Numbered from the stretch's first letter, positions 1-9,378 are shown. The stretch: 34,437 bases of DNA from Bacteroidota bacterium (GCA_947461105.1 CANHIG010000012.1:1-34437), one strand, 5' to 3'. The notes: generated by a model not told the origin, from the sequence alone. Numbers and translations: made by a program.

Positions 1-534
1 GTGGCAGCAGCTCACATGATTTTTGGGAATGCCGCTTCTATCATCATGGCAGTCCTGATTATGATTTCTACTTTCAGTTGCAACAATGGTATTATCCTTT
101 CTTCATCCAGATTATTTCAGGCAATGGCTGTAGATGGTTTGTTCTTCAAAAAAATGAAACACAATAACGAAAATGGCGTGCCGGGATTTGCCCTTTGGGT
201 TCAATGTATCTGGAGTACGGCACTTTGTCTTTCCGGGCAATACGGCACATTGCTGGATTATGTAATGTTCGCAGTAATGCTGTTTTATATTCTCACCATT
301 TCAGGAATAATAAGACTGAGAAAAAGACAACCGGAAACAGAAAGACCCTACAAAGTCATTGCATATCCGCTGATTCCGATTTTATACATCATTCTGGTTT
401 CATTGTTTTGTATCAACCTGCTTATCTTCAAACCAATGACCACTTATCCCGGAATATTCATTATGCTGATAGGTATTCCTGTTTATTACTTTACTAAAAA
501 AACAATGAGCAATGAGCCACACGCAAACCATTGA
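1..534 (+). CDS. APC-family amino acid permease, C-terminal part (5' end truncated by the window edge)
   Basis: Hydrophobic TM-rich protein with the APC-like segment 'STFSCNNGIILSSSRLFQAMAVDGLFFKKM...GVPGFALWVQCIWS'; the ORF is open at the left edge. Confidence 0.8.
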   Translation: MAAAHMIFGNAASIIMAVLIMISTFSCNNGIILSSSRLFQAMAVDGLFFKKMKHNNENGVPGFALWVQCIWSTALCLSGQYGTLLDYVMFAVMLFYILTISGIIRLRKRQPETERPYKVIAYPLIPILYIILVSLFCINLLIFKPMTTYPGIFIMLIGIPVYYFTKKTMSNEPHANH

Positions 535-1051
535 GCAGGAACTGAAACACGTAATAGCGGACATTCCTGATTTCCCTAAAGATGGAATCCTATTTAAAGA
601 CATATCTCCCATTTTTTTGGATGCAAATTTATGCTCAAAGATTACCGATTCATTTTGCAATTCGCTGGAAGAGGAACCAGATATGATTTGTGCTATTGAA
701 AGTCGAGGATTTTTCTTTGGTATTCTTATAGCCAATCAATTGAAAAAACCGCTGATTATGGTGAGAAAACAAGGGAAACTTCCGGGAGAGGTAGTTGCTG
801 TTTCTTATGATTTGGAATACAATAAAGGCGTATTGGAAATTCAAAAGAATAAGATTAAGAAAGATGCAAAGATAATGGTACATGACGATGTATTAGCCAC
901 AGGTGGCACAGCGGCAGCGGCAGCAAGACTCATCCAACAGGAAGGCGGCAATGTAATTAGTTTTTCTTTCCTGATGGAACTGGAGTTTCTGAATGGAAGA
1001 AATCTATTGAATGGTTTTGATGCAGATATTTTAAGCCTGGTGAGTTATTGA
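512..1051 (+). CDS. apt: Adenine phosphoribosyltransferase
   Basis: 'DIPDFPKDGILFKDISPIF', 'ESRGFFFG', and the PRPP-binding motif 'MVHDDVLATGGTAAAAARLI'. Start overlaps the end of the upstream permease ORF. Confidence 0.93.
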   Translation: MSHTQTIEQELKHVIADIPDFPKDGILFKDISPIFLDANLCSKITDSFCNSLEEEPDMICAIESRGFFFGILIANQLKKPLIMVRKQGKLPGEVVAVSYDLEYNKGVLEIQKNKIKKDAKIMVHDDVLATGGTAAAAARLIQQEGGNVISFSFLMELEFLNGRNLLNGFDADILSLVSY

Positions 1052-1070
1052 AAAAATTAATAAACATAAA

Positions 1071-1595
1071 ATGAATTACAGACCGACATTAAACAGAAAC
1101 AACAATAAAAAGAACGGCTTCAATCCCAAAATGTGGCTTGGATTTATTGCAGTATTGGCATTGCTGATTTATGCAGGAGTAGGTGCCACAGAAAATTATT
1201 CTGAAGGCGAGCGAATCGGATTTATTACAAAATTTTCCAACAAAGGGCGCTTCTGGAAATCATGGGAAGGCGAGCTGAACCTGACACAAACCGGCATGAA
1301 CACCAGCTCACTTTTTGATTTTTCGGTTGACAACGATACTGAAGCTCATCAAACGATTGCCATGATTGATTCAGCAGTAAACTTCGGATGGAAAGTGAAA
1401 TTAACTTACCATCAGGTATTTATGAAAAACTGGTTTAGCAATCGTGGTGAAACGGACTATTTTATCAAAGACATTCAAATTCTGGACAGACAAACTATAG
1501 GAAGTAATCAGGGCAACAACAACGCATATCAAGGCAGAGTAATAGATACTGTTTTTGTAGTCATTGACAAAAATGAATTCTTTAAAAGAAAATAA
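1071..1595 (+). CDS. Conserved hypothetical protein with one N-terminal TM segment
   Basis: Complete ORF 20 nt after apt, TM segment 'MWLGFIAVLALLIYAGVGA'; resembles small membrane-anchored proteins of Bacteroidota. Confidence 0.7.
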   Translation: MNYRPTLNRNNNKKNGFNPKMWLGFIAVLALLIYAGVGATENYSEGERIGFITKFSNKGRFWKSWEGELNLTQTGMNTSSLFDFSVDNDTEAHQTIAMIDSAVNFGWKVKLTYHQVFMKNWFSNRGETDYFIKDIQILDRQTIGSNQGNNNAYQGRVIDTVFVVIDKNEFFKRK

Positions 1596-1703
1596 GCAAG
1601 GATATTTTCGGCAAGCTAAATCACAAATTATTTAATCCCATTCCCATAAAGTTTTTCATCATCAATTTTCTATTACATTTAGTTTTGAAAACAACTACTT
1701 CTC

Positions 1704-2279
1704 ATGACAAAATCTATAAAAAACATAATTGCTCAATCCATAGCCGTTAAAAGCAAACTACTGGAAGATACCGCTACACATCAAAAAATCAGTAATGCGG
1801 TAGATACTATAGTGGCTACATTCAAAAATGGAGGACGACTTTATTTCTGCGGCAACGGAGGTAGCGCAGCAGATGCACAACATCTGGCAGCGGAATTTAC
1901 AGGTCGTTTTTACAAAGACAGAAAGCCACTTCCTGCTGAAGCCCTGCATGTGAATACCTCTTTTCTCACTGCTGTGGCAAACGACTACAGCTATGATGAA
2001 GTATATCAGCGCATGATAATTGCTCAGGGCAGAAAAGGCGATGTGCTTTTTGGTATTTCTACATCTGGCAATTCCAAAAATGTGGTTTTGGCTCAGGAAG
2101 AAGCAAAGAAAATCGGATTGCATGTAATATCCTTAACAGGCGAAGGTGGCGGAAAAATGAAAGAAAGCTGCGATATACTTTTTAATGTGCCAAGTAATGA
2201 TACTCCGCGCATTCAAGAATCACACATTCTTATCGGGCATATCATCTGTCAATTGGTAGAGGAAAAATATTTCGATTAA
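1704..2279 (+). CDS. gmhA: SIS-domain D-sedoheptulose-7-phosphate isomerase
   Basis: 'GGRLYFCGNGGSAADAQHLAAEFTGRF', 'GISTSGNSKNVV', 'SHILIGHIICQLVE', typical of GmhA. Confidence 0.9.
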   Translation: MTKSIKNIIAQSIAVKSKLLEDTATHQKISNAVDTIVATFKNGGRLYFCGNGGSAADAQHLAAEFTGRFYKDRKPLPAEALHVNTSFLTAVANDYSYDEVYQRMIIAQGRKGDVLFGISTSGNSKNVVLAQEEAKKIGLHVISLTGEGGGKMKESCDILFNVPSNDTPRIQESHILIGHIICQLVEEKYFD

Positions 2280-2996
2280 ATGAGCGACAGTGCAATAATA
2301 CTCGCTGGCGGTTTTGGGACACGACTGCATTCTGTGGTGAGTGATTTACCCAAGCCGATGGCTGATATTTCAGGCAAACCATTTTTACACTACCTCCTTT
2401 TATATCTCAAACATTTTGGAGTAAAAAATGCGATTTTGGCTACAGGTTATTTGCACGAAAAAATCGAATCCTACTTTGGCTATAATTATGAAGGTATTAA
2501 TATCCAATACTCCGTAGAAACTTATCCGCTGGGTACCGGTGGTGCAATAAAAAAAGCATTGGAATTGGTTAAAGGAAATTGCTTTATACTAAATGGAGAC
2601 TCATTCATAGCAGCAGATTTGAATCAACTTGCTAAATTTCACAGCAGTAAGAAAGCAGACTTCTCCATAGGCCTGAAAGCCATGCAACATTTCGACCGAT
2701 ACGGAACAGTTGTTTTAGATAAAAACCGGATCACGGCTTTCAAAGAAAAGGAATACACCGAATCGGGGCTCATAAATACCGGAATATACATCACATCGCA
2801 TCAAATTTTTGATGGATTAGATTTGCCGGAGAATTTTTCCATTGAAAAAGATTTTCTCGAGAAAAATCTGGAAAGATTAAATATTGCAGGAATGCCCGTA
2901 GATGGCTACTTCATAGATATTGGCATTCCTGAAGATTATCACAGAGCCTCAGCAGAACTTCCTGCCATGTTGAAAAACTTTCAATTGGAAAATTGA
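2280..2996 (+). CDS. hddC: Nucleotidyltransferase, probable D-glycero-alpha-D-manno-heptose 1-phosphate guanylyltransferase
   Basis: 'AIILAGGFGTRLHSVVSDLPKPMADISGKPFL' NTP-transferase signature; lies between gmhA and a gmhB-like phosphatase. Confidence 0.8.
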   Translation: MSDSAIILAGGFGTRLHSVVSDLPKPMADISGKPFLHYLLLYLKHFGVKNAILATGYLHEKIESYFGYNYEGINIQYSVETYPLGTGGAIKKALELVKGNCFILNGDSFIAADLNQLAKFHSSKKADFSIGLKAMQHFDRYGTVVLDKNRITAFKEKEYTESGLINTGIYITSHQIFDGLDLPENFSIEKDFLEKNLERLNIAGMPVDGYFIDIGIPEDYHRASAELPAMLKNFQLEN

Positions 2997-3021
2997 TAGT
3001 TAATTATACTTTAGATGAATC

Positions 3022-3576
3022 ATGAATATTTTAGAGCAACTTAAATTAGATAAAAGCTGGACATTATTTCTCGACAGAGATGGTGTTATCAATCTTCATT
3101 TTCCAAAAGACTATGTGAAGAACTGGAACGAATTTTACTTTCTGGAAGGTGCAATAGATGCCATAAAAAAACTATCAGATATTTTCGGAAAAATAATAGT
3201 TGTTACCAATCAGCAAGGTGTAGGCAAAGGCAAAATGACCGAGGATGCACTGCGCTGTATTCACCTCAATATGCTTGGCGAAATAGAAGCTGCCGGAGGC
3301 AGAATAGACTCTATTTATGCAGCTACTACTTTGGAATCAAACGATACGCTTGGTCTCCGCAAACCAAAAATTGGGATGGCGATGCAGGCGCAAAAAGATT
3401 TTAATGAAATTGATTTTACAAAATCAATCATAGTGGGCGATTCCCTTTCCGATATGCAGTTTGGTAGAAATGCCGGAATGTTCACCGTTCTTGTTTCTGA
3501 TAAAGAAAGCTCAGATGCTTCTGAAGCAGTACTTGTAGATTTTAAAATCAACAAGCTATCTGATTTGTTACAATAG
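3022..3576 (+). CDS. gmhB: HAD-family D-glycero-D-manno-heptose 1,7-bisphosphate 7-phosphatase
   Basis: 'LFLDRDGVINLHFPKDYVKNWNEFYFLEGAIDAIKKL', 'VTNQQGVGKG', 'IVGDSLSDMQFGRNAGM'. Confidence 0.83.
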   Translation: MNILEQLKLDKSWTLFLDRDGVINLHFPKDYVKNWNEFYFLEGAIDAIKKLSDIFGKIIVVTNQQGVGKGKMTEDALRCIHLNMLGEIEAAGGRIDSIYAATTLESNDTLGLRKPKIGMAMQAQKDFNEIDFTKSIIVGDSLSDMQFGRNAGMFTVLVSDKESSDASEAVLVDFKINKLSDLLQ

Positions 3577-3577
3577 T

Positions 3578-4342
3578 TTAGGCTTTTTTGCTCGATACAT
3601 AAGCATTTCGCTGAGCCGTAGGGGAAATTACCAGATTAGAAATATTGACATGAGGCGGTGTGTTGCAAACATACCAAACCGCATCAGCTATATCTTCTGG
3701 ATGAAGTGGCTCGTAGCCTTCATACACTTTTTTCGCCTTTGCTTCATCACCATGAAAACGCACAATGGAGAATTCCGTTTCGCAAGCTCCAGGATCTATA
3801 GAGCAGCAGCGAATATTGGTCCCTACCAAATCAAGATTAATCGCTTCATTCAATGCCTTCACCGCAAATTTTGTAGCGTTATATACATTCCCTTCGGGGT
3901 AAACCTGATGCCCGGCCACGCTACCGATATTGATAACATGTCCTTCATTTTTTGCAATCATCTTCGGAAGAAAAGTTCGGGTAATATGAAGCAAACCTTT
4001 CACATTGGTATCAATCATCGCATCCCAATCTTCATATTTCCCTTCATAGATTTTGTCTTTACCCGATGCAAGACCGGCATTATTCAGCAGGAAAAACGGA
4101 ACAATATTCATGGTATCAATCACTTCTGCAAATGCATTTACCGCATTTTTATCGCAGACATCTACATCATGAACTATCACTTCTACGCCATAGTTCTGTA
4201 GTATATCTGTGGCTATAGCTTCCAACTTTTCTTTACGCCTAGCTGCCAAAATCAAATTGATTTTTTCTGCTGCAAATTTATAAGCGATAGCTTTTCCTAT
4301 GCCTGATGAGGCTCCGGTGATGAGTGCGTATTTTTTATTCAT
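3578..4342 (-). CDS. SDR-family NAD(P)-dependent oxidoreductase (YdfG-like)
   Basis: 'ALITGASSGIGKAIAYKFA', 'LLNNAGLASG', 'VYNATKFAVKALNEAINLDL' (YxxxK), 'DPGACETEFS'. Confidence 0.9.
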   Translation of the reverse strand: MNKKYALITGASSGIGKAIAYKFAAEKINLILAARRKEKLEAIATDILQNYGVEVIVHDVDVCDKNAVNAFAEVIDTMNIVPFFLLNNAGLASGKDKIYEGKYEDWDAMIDTNVKGLLHITRTFLPKMIAKNEGHVINIGSVAGHQVYPEGNVYNATKFAVKALNEAINLDLVGTNIRCCSIDPGACETEFSIVRFHGDEAKAKKVYEGYEPLHPEDIADAVWYVCNTPPHVNISNLVISPTAQRNAYVSSKKA

Positions 4343-4352
4343 AATTGCGAAT

Positions 4353-5774
4353 CTAACATTCAGGCAATGAAAGTGGAATATTAACTGCCAATCCTCCGTC
4401 AGCAGTTTCTTTGTATTTGCTGTTCATGTCCTTAGCTGTTTCCCACATAGTTTTAATCACAGTATCTAAAGATACTTTTGCAAAATCGGGATCTCCTTGA
4501 AGAGCAAGCTGCGCAGCCGTGATGGCCTTTATAGCTCCCATTGTGTTGCGCTCTATACATGGAATCTGCACCAATCCGCCAATAGGGTCGCAGGTGAGCC
4601 CAAGATGATGTTCCATGGCTATCTCCGCTGCCTGAAGCACCTGTTGTGGTGTACCGCCCATACATTCCGCCAACGCACCTGCTGCCATAGCCGAAGACAC
4701 ACCAATCTCTGCCTGACAACCACCCATAGCTGCCGAAATAGTAGCACCATGCTTAAATAAAATTCCTATCTGCGCAGCAGTAGCCAAAAATTTCACCACA
4801 TCATCATCCGCTGAATCCATATGCTGTTGCTGATACATCAGCACAGCGGGAATTACCCCTGCAGCACCATTTGTAGGAGCCGTAACCACTCTGCCGAATG
4901 AGGCATTTTCCTCGTTTACAGCCAACGCAAAACAACTCACCCAATTCAGAATTTGAGGAAAAGAAGTAGCCGATTTTCTGATTTCACTACGCCACAATTT
5001 TTTATCGGTGTAAACATTGCCACCCAACAGTTTGCTGTGAATATCAAAGGCTCTGCGCTTCACATGCAGACCGCCAGGAAGAATTCCTTTAGTATTACAT
5101 CCTCTGAAAATACAATCTTCCATCACTTCCCAAATTCGGAATAATTCTTTGCGCGTATCTTCATCAGACCGCCAGGACTTTTCATTTTCCAAGACAATCT
5201 CTGAAATATCATTGCCCGAATTCATACAATTTTGCAGCAACTCATCAGAATCTTCATTCGCATATTTCACTTTAATGTGGCCTGTATTAGCCATTTCATC
5301 AGTGCCGTATTTCACTATGAATCCTCCGCCTACACTGTAATAAATCTCTTGCTTCAAAAGCACATCGCCTTTATAGGAAGAGAATCTGAGCGCATTCGGG
5401 TGATAGGGCAAGGTTTCTGATTTATGAAAAACAATATGCTGCTGAGGGTCAAAATCAATCACCTTTTTTGCGGCAAAAAATAGTTTCTTTTCTTCTTTGA
5501 TTTGCTGAATAAGCGGTTGCAATCTGTTAGTATCAAAAGTGTCGGGTTGCTCCAGCATCAGCCCCATCTGCACCGCAATATCAGTTCCGTGACCAATGCC
5601 CGTTTTCGCCAACGAGCCATATAAATCCACCACCACCCCGGTCACATCATCCGCAGCCTCCAGCTCAGCGATAAAATGAAGCGCAGCCTTCCACGGCCCA
5701 AGTGTATGAGAACTGGATGGCCCCACACCTATCTTAAACATATCAAAAACACTCAATGCTTCTACCTGACTCAT
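4353..5774 (-). CDS. sdaA: L-serine ammonia-lyase (L-serine dehydratase), single-chain type
   Basis: '[24 protein letters not shown]', '[15 protein letters not shown]', '[16 protein letters not shown]'. Confidence 0.93.
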   Translation of the reverse strand: MSQVEALSVFDMFKIGVGPSSSHTLGPWKAALHFIAELEAADDVTGVVVDLYGSLAKTGIGHGTDIAVQMGLMLEQPDTFDTNRLQPLIQQIKEEKKLFFAAKKVIDFDPQQHIVFHKSETLPYHPNALRFSSYKGDVLLKQEIYYSVGGGFIVKYGTDEMANTGHIKVKYANEDSDELLQNCMNSGNDISEIVLENEKSWRSDEDTRKELFRIWEVMEDCIFRGCNTKGILPGGLHVKRRAFDIHSKLLGGNVYTDKKLWRSEIRKSATSFPQILNWVSCFALAVNEENASFGRVVTAPTNGAAGVIPAVLMYQQQHMDSADDDVVKFLATAAQIGILFKHGATISAAMGGCQAEIGVSSAMAAGALAECMGGTPQQVLQAAEIAMEHHLGLTCDPIGGLVQIPCIERNTMGAIKAITAAQLALQGDPDFAKVSLDTVIKTMWETAKDMNSKYKETADGGLAVNIPLSLPEC

Positions 5775-5790
5775 ATTGATATTTAGAACT

Positions 5791-5821
5791 TAAATGTAGC
5801 GGAAAATCTGTGATGAGACAA
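5791..5821 (-). promoter_or_regulatory. Candidate Bacteroidota-type promoter for sdaA: TTG-N20-TAcaTTTa
   Basis: Minus strand: -33 TTG (5819-5821), 20-nt spacer, -7-like TACATTTA (5791-5798), just upstream of the sdaA ATG. Confidence 0.5.
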
Positions 5822-5975
5822 TATATTTGTAAAGCTATTAGCCCTGCTGCTTTGAATATTGGGATAAAAAAATTAATATATTTATAAAATGAAGGATTAT
5901 AGCTATCAGACCTATACAGCAAAATTAGGTTTGGAATTCCTATAAATAAAAGGGGCAATTATTTTAAAGAAATAT

Positions 5976-6006
5976 TTTGCTGTAACAGGAAATAAAATTA
6001 GCTTAG
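5976..6006 (+). promoter_or_regulatory. Candidate Bacteroidota-type promoter for the cys leader: TTTG-N19-TAgcTTaG
   Basis: TTTG at 5976-5979, 19-nt spacer, TAGCTTAG at 5999-6006 (one mismatch to TAnnTTTG). The -7-like box ends 4 nt before the leader-peptide ATG at 6011. Confidence 0.5.
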
Positions 6007-6010
6007 CCAA

Positions 6011-6076
6011 ATGATCACAAGTTCTAGCTGTTTATCTTGTTTTTGTTGTTGTTCCGATAGTGGAAGGGCTTTGTGA
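6011..6076 (+). CDS. Cys/Ser-rich attenuator leader peptide MITSSSCLSCFCCCSDSGRAL (21 aa)
   Basis: atg atc aca agt tct agc tgt tta tct tgt ttt tgt tgt tgt tcc gat agt gga agg gct ttg tga. It has 5 Cys (3 consecutive) and 6 Ser, lies upstream of cysE, and its 3' end overlaps the antiterminator arm. Confidence 0.8.
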   Translation: MITSSSCLSCFCCCSDSGRAL

Positions 6077-6110
6077 TACATTAGTGTTATATAATTGATA
6101 GAAAAGCCCT
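6065..6110 (+). promoter_or_regulatory. Candidate antiterminator hairpin of the cysE-cysK leader
   Basis: agggcttt (6065-6072) is the exact reverse complement of aaagccct (6103-6110). It shares 6107-6110 with the terminator stem, so the two structures are mutually exclusive. Confidence 0.7.
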
Positions 6111-6132
6111 CTTAGTTTTAAGAGGGTTTTTT
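6107..6132 (+). terminator. Intrinsic terminator in the cysE 5' leader (attenuator)
   Basis: ccctctta (6107-6114), gttt loop, taagaggg (6119-6126), then tttttt (6127-6132); A residues at 6102-6105 can extend the stem into the T tract. It ends about 24 nt before the cysE ATG. Confidence 0.9.
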
Positions 6133-6156
6133 GTTTAAAATAGGTTAAAAGTATAA

Positions 6157-6984
6157 ATGAGTTTAATTAACGACATAAAAGACCTGGATAGCAGATTGGT
6201 CCAAAAACTTCCCTCTATAGAAAGGGCGCAGAAGTTTGGGGATGATTTAATTGATTTCCTATTTCCTGTGAGAGCTAAAAACAGAGGTGCTTCTGTTCTG
6301 ATAGACTTGCAATATGAAATGCTGCAAAAAGAATTTATAGCATTAGTGGCACCCATCAGCGAGCAGTATAACCTTGAAGAAGCATCCCTTTCAAAAGGTT
6401 TTTTTGAAGAACTCCAATATGTTTTTGATTCGCTCAAAAAAGATGCTGAATCTATTCTCGAATTTGACCCGGCAGCATACTCACTGGAAGAAGTAATTTC
6501 AGCATATCCCGGATTTTATGCGGTAGCTATTTACAGAATTTCGCATGTGCTTTATACCTTAAAAGTGCCTTTACTGCCTCGTATTTTATCTGAAGCAGCG
6601 CACAGCAAAACAGGAATTGATATTCATCCGGGCGCTACAATCGGCAGCGAATTTTTTATTGACCATGGAACGGGAATTGTGATAGGTGAGACTTCGGAGA
6701 TAGGTAATGGCGTAAAAATTTATCAGGGCGTAACGCTTGGCGCACTTCAGGTGGCAAAATCAGAATCGAACAAAAAGCGTCACCCTACTATTGAAGATAA
6801 TGTTACCATTTATAGCGGGGCTACTATTCTTGGCGGAGAAACTGTAATAGGACACGATTCAGTAATAGGAGGAAATGTTTGGCTTACTTCCTCTGTTGTG
6901 CCATTTTCATTAGTGTTTGCAACTCACGCAGTGAAAGTTCGAAATGCCAAAAATTTCAATGAGCCATTAAACTTTGTTATTTAA
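6157..6984 (+). CDS. cysE: Serine O-acetyltransferase
   Basis: Hexapeptide-repeat enzyme: '[45 protein letters not shown]...[21 protein letters not shown]'. Followed by a cysteine synthase gene. Confidence 0.93.
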   Translation: MSLINDIKDLDSRLVQKLPSIERAQKFGDDLIDFLFPVRAKNRGASVLIDLQYEMLQKEFIALVAPISEQYNLEEASLSKGFFEELQYVFDSLKKDAESILEFDPAAYSLEEVISAYPGFYAVAIYRISHVLYTLKVPLLPRILSEAAHSKTGIDIHPGATIGSEFFIDHGTGIVIGETSEIGNGVKIYQGVTLGALQVAKSESNKKRHPTIEDNVTIYSGATILGGETVIGHDSVIGGNVWLTSSVVPFSLVFATHAVKVRNAKNFNEPLNFVI

Positions 6985-7001
6985 ATAAAAACCACATAAA
7001 A

Positions 7002-7913
7002 ATGAAAGTAAACAACATTCTCGCAGTGATAGGCAACACGCCTCACGTAAAAATCAACAAGCTTTATGGAGCTGATGCGCAGGTATATTTTAAGCTAGAG
7101 CGACAGAATCCTGGGGCATCGATTAAGGACAGAATTGCATTAGCCATGATTGAAGATGCCGAGGCAAAAGGATTGATCAACAAAGATTCTACCATCATTG
7201 AGCCTACCTCCGGGAATACCGGAATTGGGTTAGCGATGGTGGCTGCTGTGAAAGGCTACAAATTGATTCTAGTAATGCCGGAATCGATGAGTATCGAGAG
7301 ACGAAGATTGATGGCTGTATATGGAGCACAGTTTGAATTGACTCCAAGAGAAAAAGGGATGAAAGGTGCTATTGAGAAAGCAACTGAGCTTGTTGCCAGC
7401 ACACCAAACTCATGGATGCCGCAACAGTTTAATAATCCTGCAAATATTGAAGTGCATAAAAGAACTACTGCACAGGAAATTATCAATGACTTTCCTGATG
7501 GATTGGATTATGTAATTACAGGAGTAGGAACAGGCGGACATATCAGCGGAGTAGCTGAGGTATTGAAAGCTAAATTTCCAAACCTGAAAGTGTTCGCGGT
7601 GGAGCCGGCAGCTTCTCCTGTGATTAGCGGTGGTCAACCTTCTCCGCATCCTATTCAGGGAATTGGAGCAGGGTTTATTCCCGGTAATCTGAAAACAGAT
7701 TTGTTAGATGGTGTAATCACTGTTACAAAAGAAGAAGCGTTTGAATATGCACAGCGTTCGGCAAGAGAAGAAGGCATCTTTGTGGGTATTTCATCAGGAG
7801 CATCATTGGCTGCAGTTGCTAAAAAATTGCCTGAGCTGCCAGCCGGAAGTAAAGTGCTTACATTCTGTTATGATACAGGTGAGCGCTACTTAAGTATCGA
7901 AGGCCTATTCTAA
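7002..7913 (+). CDS. cysK: Cysteine synthase (O-acetylserine sulfhydrylase), PLP-dependent
   Basis: '[17 protein letters not shown]', '[16 protein letters not shown]', '[10 protein letters not shown]', '[13 protein letters not shown]', 'GISSGAS'. 17 nt after cysE. Confidence 0.95.
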   Translation: MKVNNILAVIGNTPHVKINKLYGADAQVYFKLERQNPGASIKDRIALAMIEDAEAKGLINKDSTIIEPTSGNTGIGLAMVAAVKGYKLILVMPESMSIERRRLMAVYGAQFELTPREKGMKGAIEKATELVASTPNSWMPQQFNNPANIEVHKRTTAQEIINDFPDGLDYVITGVGTGGHISGVAEVLKAKFPNLKVFAVEPAASPVISGGQPSPHPIQGIGAGFIPGNLKTDLLDGVITVTKEEAFEYAQRSAREEGIFVGISSGASLAAVAKKLPELPAGSKVLTFCYDTGERYLSIEGLF

Positions 7914-7933
7914 ATTGTTGTTATTTGTTGGTT

Positions 7934-7967
7934 AAAAGAGCTGTATTTTCATACAGCTCTTTTTTTT
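7934..7967. terminator. Bidirectional intrinsic terminator between convergent cysK and amt
   Basis: aaaagagctgtat (7934-7946), tttc loop, atacagctctttt (7951-7963), then further T residues; a 13-bp stem with A/T tracts on both sides. Confidence 0.9.
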
Positions 7968-7968
7968 G

Positions 7969-9285
7969 CTACGCAATGGGTTTCTTGAGCTTATATGTTT
8001 CTCCATGTTGGGTGAAATCCAATCCGAAATCTTCATCAGCAACTGATACCCGCAAGGGCTCTATCTTATCAGTAATCCAATACAATAAGTATGAGCCTCC
8101 AAAAGTATATACGGTTACAATTAACAGCGCCAAAAGGTGATATAAAAAAGTAGTTGTTTCTCCATAAAACAATCCCACCTCTCTAGCAAAAACTGCTGTC
8201 ATTAGCATCCCTACAATTCCGCCCACCCCATGACACGGAAATACATCGAGAGTATCATCAAGGTTAGATTTGTTTTTAGCTCTTACAGCAAGGTTGGAAA
8301 TTAAAGCAGCAATAAATCCGATAAAAATACTGTGAGGTATAGACACAAAACCGGCAGCAGGGGTAATCGCAACGAGTCCTACTACTGAACCGATACAAGC
8401 ACCCATTGCCGAGGGCTTTTTACCACGAGCCGCATCAAAAAATATCCAGGCCATCATAGCCGTTGCTGAAGCAGCAATGGTGGTGGCAAATGCCTGCACT
8501 GCAATAAGATTGGCACCTAATGAGGAACCGGCATTAAAGCCAAACCAACCAAACCAGAGCATTCCTGTGCCAAGAATTACATAAGGAATGTTTGCCGGCT
8601 CTGTATGTTTACTATCGCCAAAAGAAGTTCGAGGACCCAAAAATAATGCTCCTGCAAGAGCAGCGTAGCCCGCACTCATGTGTACCACAGTGCCTCCTGC
8701 AAAATCGAGCACACCCCATTGACGAAGAAAACCATCAGGATGCCAGGTCCAGTGTGCCAGTGGACAATAGATGAATAAACTAAATAGTGTTATGAAAATG
8801 AGGTATGCATTAAATTTTACACGCTCAGCAAAACTACCCGTAATTAATGCCGGAGTGATGATAGCAAACTTCAATTGAAAAATAGCGAAGAGCAAAATCG
8901 GAATGGTAGGTGCAAGAGTTTCATTAATATTCAACCCGACATTTCTGAAAAAGAAATACTGAAAGGGATTGCCAATGATACCATGAAAGCTATCGCCAAA
9001 ACAAAGACTAAAACCAACAATCACATACAGCAAAGTCACCACACCTAGCGAAATGAAGCTTTGCAGCATGGTGGAAATAATATTTTTCTTACTCACCATA
9101 CCTCCGTAAAAAAATGAGAGCCCGGGAGTCATCAATAGCACCAACCCTGATGCGGTAAGCATCCATGCAATATCTGCTTTGTCAAATGCTGCATTATCTA
9201 CCGAAACTAATTCTTCTTTCAAAAAAATAGCGCCAAAGGCAATGATTGCTAAAATCAGAAAAGTAAAACGGTATCTGGACTTCAT
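7969..9285 (-). CDS. amt: Ammonium transporter (Amt/MEP family)
   Basis: 'TPGLSFFYGGMVSKKNIISTMLQS', 'DFAGGTVVHMSAGYAALAGAL', 'CHGVGGIVGMLMTAVFA'. Confidence 0.95.
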   Translation of the reverse strand: MKSRYRFTFLILAIIAFGAIFLKEELVSVDNAAFDKADIAWMLTASGLVLLMTPGLSFFYGGMVSKKNIISTMLQSFISLGVVTLLYVIVGFSLCFGDSFHGIIGNPFQYFFFRNVGLNINETLAPTIPILLFAIFQLKFAIITPALITGSFAERVKFNAYLIFITLFSLFIYCPLAHWTWHPDGFLRQWGVLDFAGGTVVHMSAGYAALAGALFLGPRTSFGDSKHTEPANIPYVILGTGMLWFGWFGFNAGSSLGANLIAVQAFATTIAASATAMMAWIFFDAARGKKPSAMGACIGSVVGLVAITPAAGFVSIPHSIFIGFIAALISNLAVRAKNKSNLDDTLDVFPCHGVGGIVGMLMTAVFAREVGLFYGETTTFLYHLLALLIVTVYTFGGSYLLYWITDKIEPLRVSVADEDFGLDFTQHGETYKLKKPIA

Positions 9286-9378
9286 ATTAATTAAATATAA
9301 TTATGTGTTATTTTTGACAAAAATACCATAATTGATAAGTCTTTGCGATAAAAAAATAAAACAAAGGAGAAAGAAAGC

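Noticed and set aside
3650-4201. 183-aa plus-strand ORF opposite the SDR gene
   Set aside because: Composition is a shadow translation, while the SDR on the minus strand has clear family motifs.
5889-5945. Another short ORF upstream of cysE, MKDYSYQTYTAKLGLEFL*
   Set aside because: Not rich in Cys or Ser, lies upstream of the predicted promoter, and is not adjacent to a terminator structure. Likely chance.
6033-6040. TATCTTGT as an alternative -7 promoter box for cysE
   Set aside because: No TTG/TTTG at suitable spacing upstream, and it lies inside the Cys-rich sORF. Kept only as a refutation test for the attenuator.
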